15,410 nucleotides of DNA from Ruminococcus sp. UBA7014 (lineage in GTDB: Bacteria; Bacillota; Clostridia; Oscillospirales; Ruminococcaceae). The stretch's first letter is position 1. Each line of letters opens with the position of its first letter. The position numbers and the translations under genes were made by a program. The notes below the pieces were generated by a model. It had not been told where the DNA came from. It saw only the letters and a list, made by a program, of their open reading frames with translations, and searched no databases. Positions 9,719 to 15,410 of this stretch are shown here, one piece after another. Location of the stretch: NCBI GenBank assembly GCA_002449575.1, contig DJXC01000039.1, positions 1 through 15,410 on the forward strand, written 5' to 3'.

Positions 9719-9725
9719 CCTCCTT
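9719..9725 (-). promoter_or_regulatory. Ribosome binding site of the 35-residue gene
   Basis: AAGGAGG with a ten-base spacer to the ATG at 9708. This near-perfect anti-Shine-Dalgarno match is the main reason for calling such a short frame a gene. Confidence 0.85.
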
Positions 9726-9732
9726 ATCTGAA

Positions 9733-9752
9733 AATTCCGTCTGGACGGAATT
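9733..9752 (-). terminator. Hairpin after the 1507-residue gene, possible weak terminator
   Basis: AATTCCGTC (9733-9741) and GACGGAATT (9744-9752) are perfect arms, giving an 8-bp stem with a tetraloop. On the minus strand the stem runs into a short U run (AAUUUUC) 32 bases after the TGA of the upstream gene. The U tract is short, so it is either a leaky terminator or a 3' stabilising structure. Partial read-through into the small gene and the giant gene seems likely, because no clear promoter was found between 9784 and 9482. Confidence 0.5.
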
Positions 9753-9784
9753 CCCCGTTATGCCGATAGGTCAGCAAGAATCAA

Positions 9785-12700
9785 TCAATCTAAATTACCA
9801 GTCACTAATTCGCCGTATATGGTGAATGTTTTTCCGTCTGCATTGGTATACACAAGATAGGGCTTGACATACCATGTTTCATTGACATTGGTCTTTGTCC
9901 AGGTATATTTGTAGCTGTGTTTGGTAGTAGCATCAGCTCTGACGTAAGTTGCATTTTCAGCAGTGAGATTTTCAGATTTTTCCGCATCAGAAGTGGCGAC
10001 AATACCAGCCTGTTTGATAGTGCAGTCTGCCGGAACATTGAGCATTGCCACAAAATGGATTTTCTTTTCTTCCGGGTCAGGGATGACGGAATCCATCACG
10101 GCAGTACCGAGGATTTTATCTTCCTTGATGGTTTCATATCCGTCAAGAGTGGCCTTTGCCAAATCGCTGTAAACGGTCTTGATATTGCCATCTTTATCCT
10201 GATAAACAAGATAGCCTCTGACGTACCAGGTATCCTCACCGACATTAGATTTTGTCCAGGTATATTTGAAATTATGCACAGTCAGATTTTCATTATATCT
10301 TACAAAATCTGCATTTTCATCTGTGAGATTTTCGGCCTTTTCAGCATCAGAAGTTGCAACGATTCCGGCTTTCAGGATGGTGCAGTCTTCGGGGACATTC
10401 ACCATGGAAACGAACTGAATCTTATTATTTTCCTTATCGGGGGTGATACTGTCAATCAGTGCATTGCCGTATCTCTCAATATCGTCAGTATCTTCCACAT
10501 AAACGGCTTCCAGTTCGATATTATCCGCAGTCACCGGGAAAGTATAAGTAGGATTGTAGGAAATTGTGGAGCCGTTCTTTTTCCAGTAGCCGAATTTATA
10601 GCCATCTTCGGGCTTATCGGCGGTGACAGCGATAACAGTTCCATCCGTAAAGTATGCAGATGTTGAGCCGTCCGCAAATGTGCCGTTCTTGACCGTGACA
10701 GAATGCTTTCCGCCCTGTACATTGACAATGGCCTCTGCAAAGCCCGTATAATTGCCGATGCCCTGAATCTGAACGGAAAATTCACCGATATTCTTTGTTT
10801 TTGTTGCAGAGATGAATTCAAAATCCGTATTGATATATTCTCCGGTATTATCATCATAAACAGGACGAATTAATTCGATTTCTTCGCCGTTTACGATGCC
10901 TGTCACTCTGATGCAGTCACCGGGGTGAGACCAGCCGTCATCACTGATGATGCATTCTTTGAATATCTTGATATTATCGTCAGTCAGTTCCTGTGGAGTG
11001 ACAGAAAATCTTCCGCCGATTGTCAGATAATAGTTATTATCATCAACTTCAAGTGTGCCAATGTTAAAGGCATAACTGCCGACATTGCCCTCATAATCAT
11101 CGAGGCCGTATTCACCGGTGATTGCAGGAGTATCGCCCTCAATGACAGCACTTTCATCATAGCTGTAATTTGCGAAATCAGGGGCTATCTCACCGAAGAT
11201 TTTTCCCGTCTCATTGGGAGTGATAACGATTTCCTGCTGATAAATCGCAAAGTCTACATAACAATTATCGAATGTATAGCCTTTAGCGGTTTTGCCGACT
11301 TCCAAACGATAGTACCCTGCATCTTTCGGCGCACCATCGAGCTTTGTCAGTTCGCCGTCATTCACGGCATAATAAGTATAAGTGGTCTTTACGCCCTTGA
11401 TTGTGGTGACGGGAGTCTTGTCTGTGTCTGCTGTTTCATAGAGATAGGAGGCCGGAATCACTGCTTTTCCGTCATAGATTTTGTTGTCAACAGCGGCAAA
11501 TATCGAATAATCCTGAACGGATTTGATTTCCCAGTCAAATGATACGAATCCTGTATAATCGCCCTGTCCGCTGAATTCGAGCGTATAAGTTCCCGGGAGA
11601 ACTGCATGGTCTGTACCGCCCTGTGTGAAATCATTCGCAGTCAGTTTCGGGGTTGCGTATTTATCCTTGTATGTGCCGTCAGAGAAAAGATACTGGGGAG
11701 CATTTTTCTTAATGCCGTCAAAAGTGTAATCTGTTTCGTATAAATCGAACATTTCCGGAGTCAGTTCTTTCGGCTCAACCGTGAATACAGCCGTCCCGTC
11801 AAGAGTTACTGTATAGTTATCGAGTACATAATCAGAAAGCTGATATTCATAAGTATTGGCATTATTCTTGAAGTAAGTGTAATCGAAATCTTTAATGATA
11901 ATCGTGGGCGCAAAGTCAACGGATTCCGCATCAGCAGGAATGACACCCGTATTTGTATCCCATGCATTATCGTTGTTTTCATCGACTGCTTTTTCAGTTG
12001 TAAAGGCGATTTTGGGAGCTTCTTCCGTGCCGTAGACTGCGCTCTGATTGTCAGCAGGTGTCACCTTGACATTTCGCTTCTGAATGACAGCATCAACAGA
12101 AGTAGTAATATCTTTATAGTTATCAAAAGTCATCTTGATATTTGCGGTTGTTTCCCCAGCATTTGTGATATCCTGACCGGAAACTGTTACGACAGTATTC
12201 GGATAAGTCTCTTTATCATTGACTAAACCAGCATTTGCACCCTCAAAAATGAAATCTGTTTTGTCAAGGGGTGCGCCGTCATAGATGATAGTTTCAACAG
12301 GTGTCGCCTTAATATCGGCCTGTGCCTTTGCAATGCTCCAGTTGACGGTCAGAGAGCCTGTATAATTTGCATCGTCAACAGCTGTGAATGTTGCAGAATA
12401 TTGTCCAGCATTTGTCTGTGCTTCGAGGGTATCCGTATAATCAGAGCTTGTCAGAGTGGTTTCCGTGCCGAGAACGTTATTTTTAATCACAATTTCAGGC
12501 TTCTGCGCTTCTTTATTGTAAGTGAATGTGCTTGCAGGAACAGTCACAGCATTGTTTTTAACGGTCAGACGTTTTTCTGTTTCGCCGTTTTTGAGATAGA
12601 CTTCACAATCCGCAAGGGGGCGTTTTTCATAATTGACCGTCTGTTTCAGATAGAATACACTCACATCATTGTTGGGGTCTTCGGCTTCGGCGGACTTATC

Positions 12701-14308
12701 CACAAATACTTCCGCTGTCAGGTAGTAGGTCTTTCCGATTTCTGGAGTATCTACTTTTGTGCCGTTTGTCTCAGCAAAGTATACTTCCCCAACGGAAATA
12801 ATGCCGTTTTCAAAGCCTTCTGTAATCTGAACGCTTTCGGCGGTGGGTTGGTCGCCGTAATAATAAGTTCCCTCGCCTTTGAGAACTGCGCCTGTATTAT
12901 CGAAAACGCCGTCTTCGCCAATCAGCAGAGCAGAGAGGTTATTTGTCTCTACCTTACCTGCCCAGTTATTGGTATGAGAAAGCACATAGCCATCCGCCGG
13001 AACTTCCGGAATTTCGATTTCATAGCGGTACTGATATTTTGTGCCGTTGTAGGTCTGATTCTTCTTGTAGCCCATGTTCAGAGATTCAGTGACATCACTG
13101 TCAGCAATGGATTTGTTTGTGTAAATGTAGTATGTTCCGCCGGTCAGTGCGGAGGTGTCTGTTATTTCGGTATTGCTGGAATCTGTAACAACGGCATCAC
13201 CAAGATTGGAGAGTGTGAGGTTGGTGGGTTTGTAGTCGATTTTGGCAGTCAGGCAAAGAAATTCTGCATCATCATCAGTAAATTCTGTGGTATTCGGATA
13301 GTCATTATGATTGTTATCACCATGAATTAAGAAATAATAGTAATATGTGCCAATTTCCGTCTGTTCAGGACTTGCAATCCAACCCCCGTCACCGTAAATC
13401 GAACCCCAAAGCTGGCTTGCATTGAGCTTTTTATCGGATTCTTTCAGACCAATTGAAACGCCATCCGGCAGATTTTCGGGAATTTCAATGAGTGTCTGTG
13501 CCTTGCCAGTGTAGTATACCGTGTTGGCGGTGGGCTTCATAGCGGCGATTTCTTTGGCAGTGTAGTCAGCCTTTTGAATCGTGACATTCACGCTTGCTTC
13601 TGCACTGTCATCGTAGCCTTCATTTCCGACCGCCTTATAATATACGGTGTAAGTTCCTGCATCTGTTGCTTTCGGAATATCCTTGCTGTATGTGCCGTCT
13701 TCGCCGAGCTTATACCGCATTGTGCCGTTAGTTGCTGTACCAGCGGTGACAAGTTCCTGTTCTGTGCCGTCATAGGTCAGAGTGTTGACAGCGGGCGGGG
13801 GAGTGACGGATGCTGATAATGTATAGTAAACAGTAACGGATTTTATCTTCAGTTGTGCCCCACCACTGGTGGCAGAATCTTTTCTCAATGTTACACTGGT
13901 AGCGGAAATGTTGTCAATTGTTGCAGTATTACCATCAGTAACTATTGTATTTTGTCCTGCTGTGAGTCCGTTCCAATTTCCCCATACTTTGTTCAAAACA
14001 ATTTTTGTGATAGAATAATTATTGTTTGCAGTAATAGTGGCAGATGAATTACCATTCCAATACAACATAAAACCGTTTCCGTCACCTACTTGACTAATTG
14101 AACCAATTGTGATATTTCCATCATCACTTGTATACGAATTTTGACTTTTGTCCGTCTCAATTGTTGCACTTAAGCTTTCCGCACTTGCAACAATCGCCGT
14201 ACCGCCGAAAAGCCCTCCTGTTCCAACGTTTGCAGGCATATAAACCGCTACAGTAAGCACCGCCAGAATACCAGCAAGCGTTCTCTTGAATACATTGTGT
14301 CTTGTCAT
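9785..14308 (-). CDS. 1507-residue secreted protein with repeated Ig-like (MBG/YDG) modules
   Basis: The gene runs from ATG 14308 to TGA 9785, with AAGGAGG nine bases upstream. Residues 1-43 form a Ruminococcus-style signal peptide (FKRTLAGILAVLTVAVYM core, then IVASA cleavage). Residues about 45-165 are a beta-sandwich-like region containing ITKIVLNKVWGNWNG. Then come several MBG/YDG-like Ig modules: about 175-246 (LTYDGTEQELV, TDAGTYTVYYKA), about 262-345, about 560-660 (FTYNKEAQKPEI), about 660-745 (IIYDGAPLDKTDF), and further ones to about 1195. An InlB-B-repeat-like module follows at about 1200-1271 (DGYKFGYWKKNGSTISYNPTY). A tandem pair of about 110-residue domains ends the protein. There is no LPXTG, dockerin, SLH or enzyme motif, so it is probably secreted freely or held non-covalently. 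A role in binding host, matrix or the neighbouring giant protein is inference. It heads the cassette behind the leader region. Confidence 0.95.
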   Translation of the reverse strand: MTRHNVFKRTLAGILAVLTVAVYMPANVGTGGLFGGTAIVASAESLSATIETDKSQNSYTSDDGNITIGSISQVGDGNGFMLYWNGNSSATITANNNYSITKIVLNKVWGNWNGLTAGQNTIVTDGNTATIDNISATSVTLRKDSATSGGAQLKIKSVTVYYTLSASVTPPPAVNTLTYDGTEQELVTAGTATNGTMRYKLGEDGTYSKDIPKATDAGTYTVYYKAVGNEGYDDSAEASVNVTIQKADYTAKEIAAMKPTANTVYYTGKAQTLIEIPENLPDGVSIGLKESDKKLNASQLWGSIYGDGGWIASPEQTEIGTYYYYFLIHGDNNHNDYPNTTEFTDDDAEFLCLTAKIDYKPTNLTLSNLGDAVVTDSSNTEITDTSALTGGTYYIYTNKSIADSDVTESLNMGYKKNQTYNGTKYQYRYEIEIPEVPADGYVLSHTNNWAGKVETNNLSALLIGEDGVFDNTGAVLKGEGTYYYGDQPTAESVQITEGFENGIISVGEVYFAETNGTKVDTPEIGKTYYLTAEVFVDKSAEAEDPNNDVSVFYLKQTVNYEKRPLADCEVYLKNGETEKRLTVKNNAVTVPASTFTYNKEAQKPEIVIKNNVLGTETTLTSSDYTDTLEAQTNAGQYSATFTAVDDANYTGSLTVNWSIAKAQADIKATPVETIIYDGAPLDKTDFIFEGANAGLVNDKETYPNTVVTVSGQDITNAGETTANIKMTFDNYKDITTSVDAVIQKRNVKVTPADNQSAVYGTEEAPKIAFTTEKAVDENNDNAWDTNTGVIPADAESVDFAPTIIIKDFDYTYFKNNANTYEYQLSDYVLDNYTVTLDGTAVFTVEPKELTPEMFDLYETDYTFDGIKKNAPQYLFSDGTYKDKYATPKLTANDFTQGGTDHAVLPGTYTLEFSGQGDYTGFVSFDWEIKSVQDYSIFAAVDNKIYDGKAVIPASYLYETADTDKTPVTTIKGVKTTYTYYAVNDGELTKLDGAPKDAGYYRLEVGKTAKGYTFDNCYVDFAIYQQEIVITPNETGKIFGEIAPDFANYSYDESAVIEGDTPAITGEYGLDDYEGNVGSYAFNIGTLEVDDNNYYLTIGGRFSVTPQELTDDNIKIFKECIISDDGWSHPGDCIRVTGIVNGEEIELIRPVYDDNTGEYINTDFEFISATKTKNIGEFSVQIQGIGNYTGFAEAIVNVQGGKHSVTVKNGTFADGSTSAYFTDGTVIAVTADKPEDGYKFGYWKKNGSTISYNPTYTFPVTADNIELEAVYVEDTDDIERYGNALIDSITPDKENNKIQFVSMVNVPEDCTILKAGIVATSDAEKAENLTDENADFVRYNENLTVHNFKYTWTKSNVGEDTWYVRGYLVYQDKDGNIKTVYSDLAKATLDGYETIKEDKILGTAVMDSVIPDPEEKKIHFVAMLNVPADCTIKQAGIVATSDAEKSENLTAENATYVRADATTKHSYKYTWTKTNVNETWYVKPYLVYTNADGKTFTIYGELVTGNLD
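9788..10474 (-). repeat. Tandem duplicated C-terminal domain of the 1507-residue protein
   Basis: Residues about 1279-1389 and 1397-1507 align end to end. Both carry AGIVATSDAEK, then ENLT, ENA and VR, then YTWTK, NV, WYV, YLVY and a final Y, with about the same spacing. The DNA copies have clearly diverged at synonymous and other sites, so the duplication is old. I recall similar C-terminal modules in secreted Ruminococcus proteins of unknown role. A cell-surface or ligand-binding module is possible. Confidence 0.85.
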
Positions 14309-14452
14309 GATTGATTTCCTCCTTGTTTTTTATTGAAAGCTATTTACAAAAAAGCGCACCCCATGAGACACAATTATCTCATAGAGTACGCTTTGATTAA
14401 CAAATATTTGATTGTAGAAAGGGCGCAGTTATGCCATGTCTGTCTGTCTGTC
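14309..14452 (-). promoter_or_regulatory. 5' leader RNA of the 1507-residue gene, attenuator-like
   Basis: A transcript from the proximal promoter would start near 14452 and run about 144 bases to the start codon. It begins with GACA repeats, includes UGCGCCC (14427-14421), then folds into an 18-bp hairpin with a six-U tail, then carries the ribosome binding site. The segment UGCGCCC can pair with GGGUGCG in the 3' arm of the hairpin (seven pairs, two of them G-U), which could compete with the terminator. A two-codon frame (ATG GCA TAA, 14437-14429) has no ribosome binding site. I recognise no known riboswitch, T-box or protein-binding antiterminator class. The regulatory role is inferred from layout. 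Confidence 0.6.
14348..14394 (-). terminator. Strong intrinsic terminator inside the leader
   Basis: Arms 14351-14368 and 14377-14394 pair over 18 positions in the minus-strand RNA (three G-U pairs) around an eight-base loop. A six-U run (14353-14348) overlaps the stem base. On the plus strand the hairpin is followed by GATTAAC, so it acts in the minus direction. It lies downstream of both promoters and 40 bases before the start codon of the 1507-residue gene. It could serve as an attenuator, end a short RNA of about 105 bases, or also end the relaxase-like mRNA. Confidence 0.85.
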
Positions 14453-14456
14453 TGTC
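14437..14456 (-). repeat. Five tandem TGTC units, read as (GACA)5 at the predicted transcription start
   Basis: Five exact four-base units lie directly after the -10 box of the proximal promoter, so they would form the first bases of the transcript. Tetranucleotide tracts are prone to slipped-strand change. A change in copy number here would alter the 5' end and leader length, not a reading frame. Confidence 0.9.
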
Positions 14457-14458
14457 GA

Positions 14459-14487
14459 ATTGTAGCACGATTCAGCATACTTGTCAA
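14459..14487 (-). promoter_or_regulatory. Sigma-A promoter P1 for the 1507-residue gene
   Basis: A perfect -35 TTGACA (14487-14482), a 17-base spacer and -10 TACAAT (14464-14459), with an extended -10 TG one base before the hexamer. The expected start is A14453 or G14452. This is close to the housekeeping consensus, so initiation should be strong and control is more likely after initiation or by an upstream-bound factor. Confidence 0.85.
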
Positions 14488-14501
14488 CCCTTTCCGGTTA
14501 A

Positions 14502-14520
14502 AATTTACAAAGAATTTACA
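14502..14520 (-). repeat. 11-bp-period direct repeat upstream of P1, possible operator
   Basis: On the plus strand AATTTACA occurs at 14502-14509 and 14513-14520, exactly 11 bases apart, beginning 15 bases upstream of the P1 -35 box. Direct repeats at one helical turn are typical of OmpR/PhoB-family response regulators binding as head-to-tail dimers. The sites lie between P2 and P1, so a bound protein could activate P1 and block P2. No regulator gene is in the window. Confidence 0.5.
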
Positions 14521-14546
14521 TTTGCATTTTTATCTCTTTTGTCATT

Positions 14547-14575
14547 ATTATAACATATTCTAATGAAAAATACAA
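14547..14575 (-). promoter_or_regulatory. Second, distal sigma-A promoter P2
   Basis: -35 TTGTAT (14575-14570), a 17-base spacer and a perfect -10 TATAAT (14552-14547), with an extended TG one base before the hexamer. It faces the same way as P1, about 88 bases upstream. Its transcript would pass through P1, the GACA tract and the leader terminator. The surroundings are AT-rich, which raises the chance of a fortuitous match, but the spacing and extended -10 support it. Confidence 0.65.
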
Positions 14576-14661
14576 TTGTTTTTTTTATGAAAAATTTTTT
14601 TACTTTTTTGTGTATATCGTATAAATTATGCCTGAAATATGAATGTTCCATGACAAAAATA
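14576..14661. other. AT-rich spacer after the relaxase-like gene
   Basis: This stretch has long A and T runs and no supported gene. I see no convincing intrinsic terminator after the TAA at 14662. The upstream mRNA may therefore continue to the leader terminator at 14348-14394. Confidence 0.6.
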
Positions 14662-15410
14662 TTATATCTTCTGGCCTTGCTCTTCCTTGATGCCAAGCTC
14701 TTTTTTCTTTTTCTGGATTATCCGGCGTAGTTTGCTGTCCACCTGTGAAGATAGTCTTTTTTGATTTCTGTGATAATCTTCTTCAATGATTCTGCTGAGA
14801 CCAACAAATAAACCGAATGCTGTTTCTGTCAGCATCCGGCGTTCGTATTGTTGCATGTTCTGCAAGAGTTCTTCTGCATAAGGATTGCCGTCATTCATGG
14901 ATTTTGTCAGCCATGCCACGGCCTGCTCTCTGTTCCGTTCCAAATCTCCTGAGCCGAACAGATACAATCTGCCCAGCAGAAAGGATGCCCAGTGATTTTT
15001 ATCTGCTGTTTCTTTCAGCAGTTCTATCGCTCTCTGAACATCATAATAAGAGGTATCTTTCAGCAGAAATTCCGCAAGCCGATAGGAAGCATACTGCAAG
15101 CAGGCCGCTTTCTTCGGATACAGAATTTCCAGGTCAAGAAAGCCCTGTAATGCTTTTTTGTAGTATTCCTGAGATTTTTTCTCGTTTGGTTCACCAAGAT
15201 AATTTGATGAGTACAGCTTTCCCAAATCATACAGAGCAAGAACATTTCCTTTTTTGGCTTCGCTGGTGAGCAGTCCCATACATTTTTTCTTTTCATCAGC
15301 AGAGGGATTCTTTTTTGTGAGCAGTTCATGAGCCTGTTTATATTCCTTCAACCATTTCAATTGATAGGCAATTCCAAAATCTGAGATTTCTACTTCTATG
15401 GGCAGATAGA
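14662..15410 (-). CDS. C-terminal part of a probable MobP3/MobL-type relaxase with Sel1-like repeats, N-terminus outside window
   Basis: The frame is open from the window edge to TAA at 14662 (249 full codons). A TTG at 15360 has in-frame coding sequence upstream, so it is not a convincing start and the gene is better treated as partial. Helical Sel1/TPR-like repeats are visible: ALYDLGKLYSS, RAIELLKETADKN, FLLGRLYLFGSG, and AVAWLTKSMNDGNPYAEELL. The tail is basic, with VDSKLRRIIQKKKKELGI. From memory, MobP3-family relaxases of Clostridia end in Sel1 repeats followed by an alignable VDSKLRRKL-type basic tail. That is the basis for the call. The catalytic Tyr and His motifs would be outside the window. 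The alternative is another Sel1-repeat protein. If correct, the cassette below lies in a conjugative or mobilizable element. Confidence 0.65.
   Translation of the reverse strand, partial: YLPIEVEISDFGIAYQLKWLKEYKQAHELLTKKNPSADEKKKCMGLLTSEAKKGNVLALYDLGKLYSSNYLGEPNEKKSQEYYKKALQGFLDLEILYPKKAACLQYASYRLAEFLLKDTSYYDVQRAIELLKETADKNHWASFLLGRLYLFGSGDLERNREQAVAWLTKSMNDGNPYAEELLQNMQQYERRMLTETAFGLFVGLSRIIEEDYHRNQKRLSSQVDSKLRRIIQKKKKELGIKEEQGQKI

Noticed and set aside
12401..13330. Long plus-strand frame of 309 codons antisense to the 1507-residue gene, and similar ones at 740-1483, 2009-2899, 8291-8965 and 9917-10666
   Set aside because: They are in codon register with the minus-strand genes, are rich in Cys, Ile, Phe and His, and exist because those genes rarely use TTA, CTA and TCA codons. 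I saw no domain pattern in them.
14429..14437. Two-codon leader peptide (ATG GCA TAA) after the GACA tract
   Set aside because: No ribosome binding site precedes it and the predicted transcript has only about 16 bases before it; probably chance.
14505..14696. Minus-strand frame of 63 codons overlapping the end of the relaxase-like gene and promoter P2
   Set aside because: Lys/Phe/Ile-rich product of AT-rich DNA, no convincing ribosome binding site, and it overlaps a better-supported gene and promoter elements.
14817..15269. Plus-strand frame of 150 codons
   Set aside because: It lies wholly antisense to the relaxase-like gene, whose repeat motifs are clear, and shows no recognisable domain.
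14662..15360. Complete 232-residue protein starting at TTG 15360
   Set aside because: The frame continues upstream without a stop to the window edge with protein-like sequence, so the gene is better treated as a C-terminal fragment of a longer protein.
1..15410. CRISPR array, tRNA, rRNA or insertion-sequence ends
   Set aside because: No regularly spaced repeats, tRNA-like sequences, transposase frames or terminal inverted repeats were seen.

Overview
The window looks like an accessory region of a gut Oscillospiraceae/Ruminococcus-type Firmicute. The evidence is moderate G+C coding DNA with AT-rich spacers, strong AAGGAGG ribosome binding sites, a Ruminococcus-style signal peptide, and giant multidomain secreted proteins. 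All genes I support lie on the minus strand, so transcription runs from high to low coordinates. The long plus-strand open frames are antisense shadows.

Layout in transcription order. (1) 15410-14662 is the C-terminal part of a protein with Sel1/TPR-like repeats and a basic tail. It resembles the C-terminus of MobP3/MobL-type relaxases of Clostridia, which suggests an integrative or mobilizable element. (2) 14661-14309 is a 353-base intergenic region. It holds two good sigma-A promoters, an 11-bp-period direct repeat, a (GACA)5 tract at the predicted transcription start, and a U-tract-tailed 18-bp hairpin lying between the promoters and the next start codon. This is a conditional-terminator (attenuator-like) leader architecture. 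(3) 14308-9785 encodes a complete 1507-residue secreted protein made of MBG/YDG-like Ig modules, an InlB-B-repeat-like module and a tandem duplicated C-terminal domain. (4) 9708-9601 encodes a 35-residue acidic peptide with its own ribosome binding site. (5) 9481 to beyond base 1 encodes a giant secreted protein with at least 3160 codons visible and its C-terminus outside the window. It has Calx-beta-like, Big2-like, glycine/aromatic beta-rich, propeller-like, CARDB-like, Listeria-Bacteroides-repeat and MBG-like segments.

The genes plausibly form one secreted-surface-protein cassette behind a relaxase. The 14.4-kb distance from promoter to base 1 and the leader terminator suggest that expression is decided early in the transcript. 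The strongest candidates for something undescribed are the leader RNA and the 35-residue peptide between the two giant genes. No rRNA, tRNA, CRISPR array, insertion sequence or metabolic gene was seen. All function assignments are from recognition of sequence features, without database searches.
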